From: Massospora cicadina
Lineage: Eukaryota > Entomophthoromycota > Entomophthoromycetes > Entomophthorales > Entomophthoraceae
Reading direction: 5' to 3'
Length of the DNA stretch: 64,000 bases
Assembly (NCBI GenBank): GCA_022478985.1
Contig: JAKSZP010000007.1
Coordinates: 248,001-312,000, forward strand
This document shows, one piece after another, positions 33,548-45,244 of the stretch (the stretch's first letter is position 1; each line of letters starts with the position of its first letter). The translations under genes were made by a program, and so were the position numbers. A model generated the notes under the pieces. It made no database searches and was not told the origin of the DNA. It saw only the letters and a program-made list of their open reading frames with translations.

Positions 33548-36300
33548 ATGACTGGAAACAGTCATTTCCATAGCCATCTGTTCCCACCCCTTATGCTGCT
33601 GAAGGCTTTTCCCCATGGAGGATTTCCAGTGGAGCAAAGCAGATGTGCCTGCTGCCATGGAGAGAATCCTCACTGATGGGGCTGAAACAGTATCACAGTG
33701 AGAGACTGGTGCTAACAAAATTTGATCATACTGGAGGCTCTAAAACAGTACCTTCATCTGACGTGTAGGCCTGAAGCTGCCCTTCACTGTTACCATCTTG
33801 GTTTCTTACAACTGAAGCCCTCAGCTGGCAAAATTTGAGATTGGAGCATCAATGGTCAGGAATATAACCTGCCATGATATTAACACCTTCTAGGTCAAAG
33901 CTTTATTGAACTGGGGGTTTAGCCTCAATGAATTGATCAATTGGATTAAGAAGGGTAAAACTCCAGCTGAAGCACCAAAACCCACCCCAAAGACCAAGCC
34001 TTACAGCACCATGGCAGCCCAAACTAATAAAGCTCATGAAATAGGGCAGTAGCTAATCAACTATAGCTGAAAGCTTATTTGCGGAGGCTTTATGGACTGC
34101 CAGGCACCTAAGTCATACCTTAAAAATGCCATCTAAATCCATTTGCTGCTAGTGAAGGAGGAGAACTGTTCCGACTTAATTATGTCAATTTATAATGAAC
34201 TTGACGAGGTATTGACAGGTGGGGACTTTGGCCACCACTGAGTGCCTGAACGCGGGTAAATTGATATTGTGATCATGGATGAGCTCAAACAAAAGAAATT
34301 CCTCAATTTTGGGATCTAATACAAATAGGTATACCTGCATACAGAACTGGCCCACTATGTGAACCAAACTGCCCAAAGGGTTAAATTTCAAAATTTTCCC
34401 ATAGATTGTAAATTAGAATCGTTACACAAGGTGATCCAAACTGGCATCTTGTACATGGAAAAGCTCAGGAACTTTGGCAGGCTGGCAGTGACTATATTGC
34501 TAAGTGCCTTTGCCCCTGAACCATGAAGGTGCTCTATGAACCAGCTCCATGGAGAAAGTCAAATAAAATTGCTCTCTCCCCAATTCATCCACCTGCCCAG
34601 TCTCAGCCAAGTCATTTAAATAAAACAGGAGGACGCCAAAACAGGTGTGCCAGTTCTTTTATCAGACCAGCCATACTATGGCCCAGTGTCACTACAAAAA
34701 GGGGAAAACTGTAATGGGCGGGCTTGCGCCAATATGCCATGAAGGAATTGGGTAGTAAGAGCCATATCGCTGACCAAACTAGGGACAGGCCGCAGAAACC
34801 CTTCCCTGAACCCTCCCACTATGTCTTGTCATTGCCACGTATTCCTGCACCACTGTTCCCACGATGATGCACATCAACATCAGGGTCTGGCTCCATGAGA
34901 GGGCTGAGAATGACGCCAACCCCACGCCAAGCTCACTAGTTCAGCTCATCACTTGGATACAATAATATAATTTGAATAAAATAGTAAGATTTATGATAGC
35001 AAGTGGTTTATTTGAATTTCCCTGATTCTTCTTAGAAGACGAAACTGGCCATTCAGGCCCCAATTATCCCCTAATAAATAGAACTCTGCTAGTCTTCTAA
35101 TAAGCTTTCTCTCCTGCAATAGGCTTTCTTGATCACCATCCAACAGAATGCTCATGAAGACTTCTCATCCTACCGGACCATCATCCATGCCATTCATAAC
35201 CCTGACGTCATATTCTCTTGGATGCATCTCAATCTCAGAACGTCAAATCTCTCACCCTCATTTCCACAACTCCCCATCTGAATCACTACCAACTCTGACT
35301 CTCTTGAATCATCCTCCAACACTTCTCTCCTAGTTGAGGCCCTTCCTACTGAAAGCAATGTGCAGATCAAGTGCAACCTGATCTATTATAAAACCCCCCG
35401 CAATTTTGACTAAAAATTGGTCAGAAGTGTTACTAAAGTCGGGACAAGAACCTTCATATGTCCCAAAGCCAAAGAATGGCTCCCACAGAACCTGAAAGAG
35501 GTCGCAGACATGAAGCGTCAGCAACAGGAGCTGGACGTCACTCATAAGGAAGCATGGGCAAGGGACGTGACCAAGAAACCTGAGGCAGATGATGAACCCT
35601 TCATGAACCCTAACCTAAAGGCGTATGTAATGGGTGATGGGGTGGGGATAGACTCAGTTGCACCTCGCCTATTGCAAGCAGAGTGGGCGGTCTGCTAGGG
35701 GGCGCACTGGCAGAAATCTACCCCAAAAAATCTTCAAAGAAGAGACAACTGACGCCAGCCCCCCAAAATTTGTCAAATGAGCCCAACAAGCAAAAATTGG
35801 ATAAGAAATCATCTTGCAAACCATCAGCAAAAAAACCATGTGCTAAAACCCATTCACCCTCTGGGGGAGGCTAAAGTGACAGAGTTGGCCAAACGCTCCT
35901 CCACAAATAAACCCAGTCCCACTGAGGAACCCAAACGTGGATCTGGTAAGAATTTGGTGAGTGTTTCCACCACTCCTGTTCAAGCTGGAGTGTCCAAAAC
36001 GCTCCCAAAATTGGTGCTAAAACTGTCGCCGCTCCAATTGAACAGGAGATGTGGATGGCTATGGAATTTCTGGTGCACAAATTCCCAGCAATAAAATCTT
36101 GTGACCTCCAACTGCCCCATAAAGCACCACCTGTTCTGCGCTCTCCATCAGAGACCACTGCTGCCAAAGCACCTATCTCCATACAAGATTCAATTCATAA
36201 CCCAGACAAACTCCCAACCATCCTCATACCCATGGGTTGGGTGACCAGAAATGATTATAGCGACCATGAATGCTCAGGAGATGGCGAGCGTTTAGATTAG
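33548..36300 (+). pseudogene. LINE-F, continuation of the ORF1-like region
   Basis: Plus-strand fragments: LINWIKKGKTPAEAPKPTPK near 33930, FGRLAVTILLSAFAPEP near 34480, then 35417-35698 (93 codons; KAKEWLPQNLKEVADMKRQQ, Lys/Glu-rich) and 35777-36094 (105 codons, Lys/Ser/Pro-rich: KPSPTEEPKRGSGKNL). Charge-rich composition fits a Gag-like ORF1 or its linker to ORF2. No zinc knuckle found. Stops every 60-100 codons show long decay. Confidence 0.4.
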
Positions 36301-37045
36301 GAGGAGGAAGCTTCATCATTTTAAATCAATTAATGATGTAAATTTAATCTTAATTTTAGAGACAAAATCAGGAAGCCGAAAAATCACACCAAACTCAAAC
36401 TGCAATGCAATGAGCCACCCATGGTACCTCCAGATTGTGTGTTAAGCCCTTTGGACGGACCATGTGGCCATCATTGCACTGAACAAGAAGCTTGACCTGG
36501 CATCTGTGGAGAGTCTCATGCTAACCAAGTCTTAGTGGCCACAGACACTGATTGAGAAACTGGAAAGAGCTTTAAGTGGTAGCAGTGTACGCCTCACTGA
36601 ACCTATTGAAAACCATATTTTTGGAAGTATTTATTGAAGGTACCAACTTAAGAGATGCCATTCATAGCAGTATACCTGAACTGTTGGACAAATGAAAGTT
36701 GGGATATGTTCCCAAAAAGTAAGCGTTACAACCATAAGGCTGAGGAGATGTTAGAGTACCTGGTCAGATTGGGGATGTGCCTTACAATTGATGAAAATGA
36801 TGATAACCCACTAACCTGAAAAGGTGGTCATATGATTATTTTGGGGCATTACAGACAGGTTTGCACCTGGACTACATGCTTGTATTGTCTGACCTCAAAC
36901 TGCTGACATCTAACAGCAAAGTCAGCATAAACTGTGAAAGGGAACATATGATTGTCTACATGGAGATTGACCTGGGTGAACCCTCAAAGACCAGAGAGTG
37001 GCAGATTGTACCAGTCATGCTAAGGGATGGGGACTGGTGACGAGA
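36301..37045 (+). pseudogene. LINE-F endonuclease region, decayed
   Basis: Only the C-terminal part is convincing: LDYMLVLSDLKLLTSN, then REHMIVYMEIDLGEPSKTRE and a tail ending VPVMLRDGDW. This matches the LINE endonuclease ending (I-D-Y-[IV]-L-V-S, then the SDH box, then W-x-x-N-P-x-L-L-x-D). The SDH box itself is mutated. The part before 36850 shows stops and no clear motif. Confidence 0.5.
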
Positions 37046-37139
37046 AGTTGAAACTGGCATTGATTGACTGGTCACTTACTTGGATCTTCAACAATGGATT
37101 GATCACCTGTAACGATGGGTTAAAATAAAGGATAGAATA

Positions 37140-38560
37140 AAGAATGACAGAATGAAGTTTGAAAAAACAAAGACATACAAAATGAACTGCCTCTGCAAAG
37201 CACCTGAAGGATTCCCTAGAGCGCCTGAAACTTTCCCCGCAGAACAGCGAAGCTTGTTGGATCAAGTACTGAATGAAACAAAAATGCTATTGGGCTTAAT
37301 GACAAAACAGGGTTCAGAGCGCAAGGTAAATACTACCTATTAATACCTAAGCATCTTGGGGACAATGACCAAGGAGGCCTAGCTTCCCTCAAGGAAATCC
37401 TATCCAAAGCCAAGATTTGAAAGGTGGAAACCCATTTAGGCAAAGTACCCTCTGAATCTGAGATAATTAAGAGTGAGATTAAAAGTTTTTATGATGATTA
37501 TTCTGGTACCGTGAGATGTATGACGCTGCCACTGAAGCCCTAATTGACCCGGCCAAGCTGGCGCTTGTGGCATGCTCACCAAATGATGCCCAAATGTTAA
37601 CAGCTAAAACCACAATTGAGGAGGTTAAGTGCGCGATAAAGAAGTTGCCGATGAGGTCTTCCTCAGGCCTCAGCAATATGTGCATGGAAATTTGCAGAAC
37701 TTTCTGTGACCGCATAGCAAAGGAGCTTACAATCTTTTTTTATCTCATGCCTATGAACCATAAGCCAGATCCCTGTGAGCCAGGGGACTTAAATCGTACT
37801 TATGTACAAGAAGGGGCTCTAATGGCAACTTTGTAGTTGGCGCCCAATATCCTTGTCCAACGCTAATTACAAGCTTCTGACACAAATTTATATCAAATTT
37901 GGCTTATGGAAACCACCCCATGTACCATATATCAGGCCCAGCATGGGTTTGTCAGGGGCTGCACCATCTGGGAAAGTATCAGGACCATCCAGAACGTGCT
38001 ATAGGACATGTGTGGAACCAAACAGGGCTAACTCATGTTTCTTAACATGGAGAAGGCTTATGCTTGTGTAGTGTGGCCCTTCTTACACGTAGCATTGAAG
38101 GCAGTGGGTAACCCTGATGCTTTCTAGAACTAGATCTCAATGCTATATTAGGGGATAATAACAAGGTGATTATAACTGACAGCCTTACCAACGATAATTC
38201 AATCAGTAATGGTCTCCACCAAGGCGATCCTATGTCACTGATCCTATTCAACTTTGCAGCCAATATCCTCCTAGCAGCAGGTGCAAAACTCTGGGGCCTC
38301 GTCCACCTCAACCAGTAGTTGCTGAAAATGAAAGCCTTCACTGACAACACTGTAGTTATAATCAGTTTCCAACTGACCTTCTAGAAGCCAAGGAGCTTCT
38401 GAGCTGATACCAATCAGTGTCAAACGTGGAGATTAACCTGGACAAAACTTCTATAATGAGGATTGGTGTGCCCAATTTCAGCCTACCTTCTGACATAGTG
38501 CTAATGCAGAACACGCAAACGATCTGCTACCTTGGAATTTTAACAATAAGGGTCTGGTGG
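37140..38560 (+). pseudogene. LINE-F reverse transcriptase, decayed
   Basis: Fragments in different frames give SEIIKSEIKSFYDDYSGT and TIEEVKCAIKKLPMRSSSGL (entry to RT), NYKLLTQIYIKFGL, AQHGFVRGCTIWESIRTIQN, then NGLHQGDPMSLILFNFAANI and MKAFTDNTVVI, which stands for the catalytic A-F-A-D-D-T-V-V box (first Asp kept, second changed to Asn). The order is that of LINE RT motifs, so the family is secure though the copy is dead. Confidence 0.72.
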
Positions 38561-39811
38561 TAATTGAAACTGAACGGGAGGTATTGTCAAATCTTTTATT
38601 GCGTACGGCCTGCTGGAAACATGCATACCTCAATCTCAGGAAAAATGCTGACCATCAACATCTTCATCTTATCCAAACTATGGTATTTAGCCCAAGTGCT
38701 TCCCATGAGCCCAAACCTGGAGAAGAAAATCAAGATTGTTTTTCACCTTCTTCTGTTTCAAGGTGAAAGCAGTGCCAATTGCCCTGGACACCCTGTTCAA
38801 ACCAAAGCTCAAAGGGGAATGGGCCTGCTTGATTTTAAGTCCCACGTCCAGAGGATATGGGCCAAGACCTTCCTCCGTTTGGTGCAGATGCACATATGCT
38901 GCCTGACCCTTTCATGGAACTTCAACTTGGCATGAACCCAAGGCCTTCAGGAGCTGGTATCCTCTCACTCCTTGCATGCATGGATGGCAACCCATCCCAG
39001 AATTACCACCCAACCAGCCAGTTCATGCTACTGGCAGTTGTGCAATTGGGTTTTGAGGCTAGGTTGTTAATCATTTAAAGTTTCAGCACATGATGTCAAT
39101 TGTATTCATAGGGATGTCAATTCCCATAATTCTGCCATAAGTTCAGCAACTAGCTGAGAGAAATGTAATTGAATTGGCCACAAATTTTCAAGAAATTCCA
39201 TCAAAATTCATTTCGAGTTGACCTCAATCAAATATGGAAAACTGCTCCCAAAATCCCAGGTGCAATCAACCTGTTTGACCCCATATCCTTAGCAACTGGG
39301 CAGATGAGGGCCATTATACTAACTAACCACCTAAGGAGTTAATTTTGGGCCTTAATACACGACTAGTCACATTATAGCAAAAGTTGATCACCTGACAGAT
39401 CCTACACCAAGAGTTCACATCTGGTAAGCATAGTGGAACACTACCTGCACAAGAACTTCACCATATGCACCAAACAGGAAGCAGATATTAGCCATCAATA
39501 TTACAAGTGCGCTATTTTCTACAAGTACTGGTCCACAATGAGGTATCTCCTTTTAGGCGTTAAATTGTCAAAGAAGATGCACCCATTTCAGGATCTGTTT
39601 TTTGTGTCAACCCTGCATACATCCCTATCCAACTGCATGTCTTCCTCTACCATTATTATATATGGCTGTACACTTGGCACTCATTACAAAAGTTTGGGCA
39701 ATAAGTGCTCCAAGTACAAAGATTTTTTGTTGAAGATGATTTGAATTCTATCCAACCAGCTCCAGCAGACCACCAAATTTTTACGCTTGATCTTTGAGGG
39801 TTATAAAGCTG
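38561..39811 (+). pseudogene. LINE-F C-terminal region with zinc-motif relic
   Basis: GMGLLDFKSHVQRIWAKTF (about 38817-38880) matches the conserved G-G-x-G-L-x-D block after LINE RT domains; LINE-T shows the same idea (GGMGLLDFKAHAAKILGTWI). The frame 39433-39744 (103 codons) has CTKQEADISHQYYKCAIF, CX8HX4C, a likely remnant of the C-terminal CCHC motif with its first Cys pair degraded. The element is cut by solo LTR H at 39817; its 3' end may continue from 40401. Confidence 0.6.
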
Positions 39812-39816
39812 CATGC

Positions 39817-40395
39817 TGTCACAATTGGAAAATCCCAGTTTCTGACTGCCATATAATAAAATGATTCTTTGACACACCAACAAGTAACCAAAGCAGCCTA
39901 AATGAGCAGGGAGAGGTTTGGGGCACTGACAGCGCCAAACATTGCCTACTACTAGTTGGTTATGCAAAGTCCTCATGGTTGGTCTGACCCAACCACACAA
40001 AATCTCCTCAAAACCGGACACCCAAAAAAGACCAACAGGTAAGTGAGGTATGCTAACTCCAAAACAACCTTTATTTTTATTTAGGATATAAAAAGGGCCC
40101 GCCAACCAGAGCTCGTCTGGGGAGCAACTGACAATGCTCCCCATGAAGGGAAATCTAGGGGTAAAATTACAAAGTGAGCTTCAGAATTGGTGGGCGCGCC
40201 TTATAAAGGCTGTCCTTCAGGAGCCTAACCTGAATCATTGATTAGGCTTGTACAAGCCTAATCTATAACTCAGGCGAGGAACAACCCAGCGCTCAAAATG
40301 ACTGAGCTAAATGTATTTTAAGATGATTTGACTCAGATTTGGAAAATCCAAATCCAAGTCAAAATGCAACAATTGAGATGAACTTAATTGTTACG
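39817..40395 (-). mobile_element. Solo LTR H
   Basis: 579 bp with ends TGTCACAATT and AATTGTTACG, flanked by CATGC on both sides (39812-39816 and 40396-40400). About 230 bp at its right side (40170-40395) match LTR G (41560-41780) in inverted orientation, for example GATTTGGAAAATCCAAAT and AAAATGCAACAATTGA. The final CA has become CG. Contains a GATATAAAAAGGG stretch on the plus strand. No internal region, hence solo. It interrupts LINE-F. Confidence 0.8.
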
Positions 40396-40400
40396 CATGC

Positions 40401-40652
40401 CTAGCTTTCCCCACCAGATTGCTCATCATATGTGATGAAGAAACAAATCAATTAACAATCCAATGGCCTGTAAGCCATCAATGCCAGAACTGTAATTAGT
40501 TATGGTAATTGCCAATCAGCAATGTTCAGAGATGCTAGCTGGCTAGCAGCCCCCTTCCTGGTCTTTTTAATCTTTGCCAAACCTTTATGTTTTGCCCTTC
40601 CCTCTTAATTTCTTTTGTTTTTTTTCTAAATAAATTATAGATTTTCTAAAAA
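40401..40652. other. Spacer after solo LTR H
   Basis: About 250 bp, AT-rich, no ORF or motif seen. May hold the last bases of LINE-F. Confidence 0.4.
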
Positions 40653-41130
40653 TACTTACAAAAGCAAAATGGGAGCTAAGTTGGAGCATACTGTTTTTTA
40701 GAAAATAATATCATCCAAATTTGTCCAGTAGTTTCAGAGTTATGAATGAACAAACAAAGAAAAAATTATGGGTCAATTTGAGAACCTTCTCCTTTTTCAG
40801 TCAGTTAAAGAGTATATCGCTACTAGCAGAGTTACCCAGCGTTTCTTGGGCTTATTTATTCCTAAAGAATCAGAACTGATTACTTTAGGGTTTATTTATA
40901 AAGTGGAGATACCTGGCATTGCTCTCCATGGTTGGCCTTCCCCAGATAAAATTAAATTACTTGGCGTTGCTCAGGTTTATTTATTTGCTCACACTGATAT
41001 AGCTTATAGGCTGTGCCAGCGCTACTCTCAAGCCACTCAGACTAACAGCTTCACTGTTGCCCTCGTGGATGGTGAGTTGATTATCCTAACTTTGCTTAAT
41101 CTACATAAAACTCTAATGCTGATTTTTGTT
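40653..41130 (+). repeat. R1 3'-end fragment followed by short degenerate repeats
   Basis: 40653-40805 matches the end block of R1 (2773-2935): ACAAAAGCAAAATGGGAGCT, CATCCAAATTTGTCCAGTAG. After it come three spaced copies of a short degenerate motif: ACCCAGCGTTTCTTGGG (about 40834), ACCTGGCATTGCTCTCC (about 40911) and ACTTGGCGTTGCTCAGG (about 40960). A frame of 121 codons spans 40768-41133, but it starts inside the repeat and consists of these repeated words, so I do not call it a gene. Confidence 0.5.
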
Positions 41131-41139
41131 TAGTTTTGG

Positions 41140-41470
41140 GCGGAGAAATTTGATGATTTATATGATAATATTTGCCAATTCTCACCCAATAGCCTAAATA
41201 GATTGAACTTATCAGACTCAGTAGTTTTATATTTGATATTATTTGCCAATTCTCACCCACTCACCCAAATAGATTAAACCTATCAGACTCAATTAGCTTT
41301 AGGAAAGCAAATTGGTGAATTATTAGCTAATATTTTTCAAATCTCACCCACTCGCCCAAATAGATTGAACCTATCATACTTGATAGTTTCAGATTTGATA
41401 ATAGTCACCAATTCTCAACCACTCACTAAAAGAGATTGACCCTATCAGACTTAAATGTTTCAGATGTCAG
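41140..41470 (+). repeat. Degenerate tandem repeat, four units of about 70-90 bp
   Basis: The words CCAATTCTCACCCA(CTC), AAATAGATTGAACCTATCAG and TAGTTTCAGATTTGATA recur four times in order, starting near 41173, 41246, 41336 and 41407. Units differ by substitutions and small indels. No coding capacity seen. Confidence 0.65.
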
Positions 41471-41543
41471 TTAGTCAGTATGTCAGCCAGTCAGTGAATG
41501 TGTTTTATTAAGTAGATTTTGTTAAAATTCAACAGAGGGGTGC

Positions 41544-42171
41544 TGTAACGGTCAGTTTTGACTGATTGTTGCATTTTGGCTTGGGTTTGGATTTTTCAAA
41601 TCCCAAGTCAATCCATTTGAAAAAGATTTTTGGTGTTTGTTGGGTTTAGGAACTGGTTTGTGCCTCATCTGAACTATTGATTAGACTCTAGTGAGCCTAA
41701 TCAATGGTTTAAGTGAGGCCCTGGAAGGGCAAAGTTTAAGGTTGAGCCCACACAATTCTGAACTTCATTTGATTTCTCTATCTCCCAATTCCCAATCATG
41801 CATGGGTTTCTCTGGTGGCCTTGGGCCACCCTTACCTTGTTTACATGATTCATGGCACAAGTTTTTGGTCACATTAACAAAAACTGGGGTTTTTGGGGTC
41901 CCACTCCTAAAACTACTCTGTCTTCATTGTTGTGTTTGCGGCATCAGTTTATCAGGACCCTGTTCATCTGCAACTCTTTATTTGATAATAAAAAATAAGG
42001 TAATTCTGGTATTTGTAATTTTTGCTTCCTTATTTTGTCTTTGTCTCACTTTGAATTTCCCTAATTCTGAGGTTTACTACCTCAAGTCCAGCTCACGCTG
42101 GATATTTGGCATCAACTGCATTGAACCTAAGGTAAAATGGTGATTGTACTGAGACGTTTCCGACCATTACA
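41544..42171 (+). mobile_element. Solo LTR G
   Basis: 628 bp with inverted ends TGTAACGGTC and GACCATTACA, flanked by GGTGC on both sides (41539-41543 and 42172-42176). Contains AATAAAAAATAAGG, a likely polyadenylation signal, near 41986. Relative of LTR H in opposite orientation. The 150-codon frame 41691-42143 lies wholly in the LTR and shows no domain. Confidence 0.85.
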
Positions 42172-42230
42172 GGTGCCAAGGCTAACTTGAGCTCTGTTAA
42201 TTTAGTCTATCTCTATCTTAATCTTAGTAT

Positions 42231-42840
42231 AAATGAAAATCATAGTATATATGTATAATTGTGTGTATATATGTAGAATAAAGGAAACATTATCTCATTA
42301 ACAAATGATTTAAATTTCACCAAACTTGGCACAAATACTTTGTTAAACTTTTGGGAATATAATAGGGTAGTTTTTTAATTTGTTTTTTTTTAATAAAAGT
42401 TATATTTAAGATTTTATAAAATAAAATTTTAATAGGAATTATATGCCACTTTGGCTGAGCGATTAGTATTAAATATTTAACTTGATGGATTCATAGTTTT
42501 GATAAGCGGTTGGTAGTTTTTAGTTGTTTTATAAGTAAGTTTAACAATAGTTTTGGCTGAGTGTGTTGTTGGAGGTCTTTAGTTGATTTGATGGGCTTAA
42601 TAGTTTTAGGTAAGGGTTAATGATTTAGTTAATTCGTCAGTTTCACTTGGTTTTAGGTAGGTGGTTGATGGTTTTTGGTTATTTTGTTAAACAATTGGTT
42701 TTGGCTAATTAGTTGATGATTAAGAAAATTCAAAAAGTTTAAATAATTTTGGCCAAATGGTTGTGGTTAATTAATTCAATAGGTTGAATGATTTTACCAA
42801 GTGGTTGGCAGTTGTTTAATTTGATAGGTTAGTTTATTTA
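42231..42840 (+). repeat. R1 5'-part fragment with minisatellite-like tract
   Basis: 42231-42345 repeats the R1 start (ATTATCTCATTAACAAATGA, CACCAAACTTGGCACAAATA). From about 42455 to 42840 the words TTTTGGCTGAGTG, GGTTGATGGTTTTTGGTT and GATAGGTT recur every 50-60 bp with much variation. A shorter version lies in R1 copy 2 at 3160-3330. Confidence 0.6.
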
Positions 42841-42869
42841 ACCTTACTAAGGTATCTACCAATATAAAA

Positions 42870-43030
42870 ACTAAAATAAGTTATAAAACCAAGCAAAGCT
42901 TAGAAAAAACATCTTAGAACATTAAATCAACTAACAACCAAAAACCACCAACAACTTACCAAAAAATTAACTTACCAAATCAATCAATCAATAACTGCTT
43001 ACTTAAACTATCTAGGGTATTAATCAACCT
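42870..43030. repeat. Inverted counterpart of the minisatellite tract
   Basis: ACTAACAACCAAAAACCACC and AACTTACCAAATCAATCAAT are complementary to the GGTTGATGGTTTTTGGTT words at 42455-42840, so the two stretches could fold on each other. Element E is inserted at its right end; the arm resumes at 52115 with AAAACCACCAACTGC. Confidence 0.5.
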
Positions 43031-43914
43031 TGTTGAATTTGGGTGTCTGCTTCAGAGGGCTAGTTCTTCTTTGAGGGTGTGATGTGGTTTTGAGCGTCTA
43101 TTGTGTGAGGACAATAGACAGGTTGGTGAATTTAAATTTATGATATAGCTTTTTGGTTATACTTTAATTGTATACCCAGTCATTTCACTCAGACAATGGC
43201 ATGCTGCCCTGATCCTACTGATAATCAAGTGGAAATCAACTTTGTTATAAAATAAATTCATAATGCAAAAAAATTTTATAAGATAAATTATAAACTTTAA
43301 TCCAGAAGTTAAAGGATATTTTATTAGTGTAAATGTAAGGGTTATTTATATGGTTTGATGTTAACCACATCTTATTATGATGCCTTACTTTCAGTGACCC
43401 TTGGCCACATAAAAATTTTGTAATGACATCTACAAATACTTTGACTCAGGGCATCATGATCAGCCTCAGAGTTGGAGTAAATACCATCATTATCCTTGAG
43501 ATGGCGTTTCATCATACCTTCAAAAATAGTTAAACCAATTCACTTTCATGTGCAATTGGCAGCACATACCTAGGCGATTCATATCACTAATTAGTAATTA
43601 ATTTGATCAAAAACTTGACTGACATAAAAGACTAATTTTGACATAGACCAACAAAGCCCACATGCTTGAGTCATTAAATCAAAACTTAAATTTAAGTTTG
43701 ACCTAACCAACAAAGCCCTTGAGCCTGTGTCATCATAGTCAAATATAATTAAGTGAAATCACTAGGCCGCGGATTCTAAGCTTTGCATAAGCTTAGAATA
43801 TACCTGGTCCATAATTGCTAATATCTGATATGATCCATAATAAGTTTCTAAACAGCTAACCTTATTATGTCCCTATCAAATATCCGATGATTAGGTCCAG
43901 TCAATTACTCAACA
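43031..43914 (-). repeat. LTR E (3')
   Basis: 884 bp, ends TGTTGAATTTGGG and CTCAACA. On the minus strand it is preceded by the polypurine tract AAGGCGGGGAAG (43915-43926). Shares GCTTTGCATAAGCTTAGAAT and the rest with 51234-52109. Confidence 0.9.
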
Positions 43915-43926
43915 CTTCCCCGCCTT

Positions 43927-45200
43927 GACTGGATATAAGCAGTGGGTACCCTTCTTCTCAGTTCACAATGTCTGGCTTTTCGCGCTCCTCCAAGTATGAA
44001 TGTTATCTCTATAGCCTTTCCACCTTGGACTGATGAGCCTTCCTAAGGCTAAGCAAGTCCATGCAGTGAGCTATTGTCAACTTGGGCATGTTGCCCATGG
44101 TTCCTCAAGCTGGGTCGACCAGTTACACTTCAACAATACTAGAAAGTTCAGTTTTGCAACCCGTTGCAATAGCACCAATCATTCAACCAAAACAAGCCTC
44201 CATGGCTTCAGGTGCAGTTAGTCAAACATCCCAATGGGTCAAGCGGGATCCCCTTTCAATATATTTAGTATCTCTTCAGCCTTTGGAAGCTGTTCAGTCT
44301 AAAGAAACCCTGATCTGAGATCAATTCACTTCAGATGGGGATCTTCTTCCGGACTTCTTGTTTTTGCTTTTTAATGTCTTCCCTTCAAAAGTCTTGCTTC
44401 CTCTCTTTGCGTGGGCAGTGTGGCTTCATTGGGTCTTGAGCTTGACTCAATGTTGGAGCTCTTGAATGACTACTTATTATCTGCACTTAAAACCGGTCCT
44501 GAGGTTGTTACTCACAATATCTTTGAGGCCAACCAGGCACTTATTTTTTCTAACTTTGTTGCTAGGATTTGGTGTGAACCCGCTTTGGTTCATACCAATT
44601 TTCACGTCGTGTTGGGCCTCAAGACTCAGGTTTTAAAGGATTGGCGCATCCTGGTGCTATACTGAGCCCTTTGTAAGAGCTTGGCTAAGGGGCTTCCTGA
44701 GAAGTTTGTCCCCCAGATGGCTCTTTTAGGTGCATGCATTCGCTTCCCTCCTTCATCGCTCCCCACTAATACTGTGCCTGACATGCACAGGGTAACAGAT
44801 GAGGCCCATTCCCAAATGTTTCATGCAAAGGAGTTCCTCCCCTCCATTTACCCTTGCCTTGAGAGTCTTCTTGCCAATTGTGTCTTCCTTTCAGTAGCAT
44901 TTACTCTAGAGTTGAATCTCTCCCGCCTATTCTGAAGTCCCTACCAATGGACTTTCCCTTTAGTTCAATGGCCTTTCCTAAGCTGACAGGGCCAGCGTGC
45001 CTGGTGCCAAGCTTTCTTGGGTTTGGCACATCTCCACCAGGGTCTAGATAGTTGGGATTTGTATGAAATTCACCTCTCTCCAGTTCTGTTGGGCTCTCCT
45101 CCCCCTACTGAAGAGGGGGAACCTAGCTCTTATGCCAGCGAGGCATCAACAAAATAAACTCTATGACTTGCAATTATTATTATTTTTTTTTCCTTTTTAC
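43927..45200 (+). pseudogene. Extra opposite-strand reading frame inside element E, unknown protein
   Basis: Between the integrase stop and the PPT, where element D has only about 20 bp, E holds about 1.3 kb that reads best on the other strand. A TATA-like GATATAAG (43931) precedes ATG 43968 (MSGFSRSSKYECYLYSLS, then stops). In one frame 44067-44405 gives NLGMLPMVPQAGSTSYTS, SVLQPVAIAPIIQPKQASM and, past a TGA, FTSDGDLLPDFLFLLFN. A shift then leads to 44411-44935, interrupted by one TGA: LELDSMLELLNDYLLSALKT, VARIWCEPALVHTNF, PEKFVPQMALLGACIRFPP. An AATAAA lies near 45150, followed by a T-rich tract. I do not recognise the family. It may be a captured gene or an antisense accessory ORF, now decayed. 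Confidence 0.4.
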
Positions 45201-45244
45201 CTTTTATTATTTTATTATTTTTTATTTTTATATATATTTTTATA

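Noticed and set aside
40768..41133. 121-codon plus-strand frame as a host gene
   Set aside because: It begins in a dispersed repeat and is built from repeated words; the R1 copy near 2.9 kb has no such frame.
41140..41470. CRISPR array
   Set aside because: Eukaryotic context, units are degenerate and of unequal length, and there are no spacers of constant size or cas genes.
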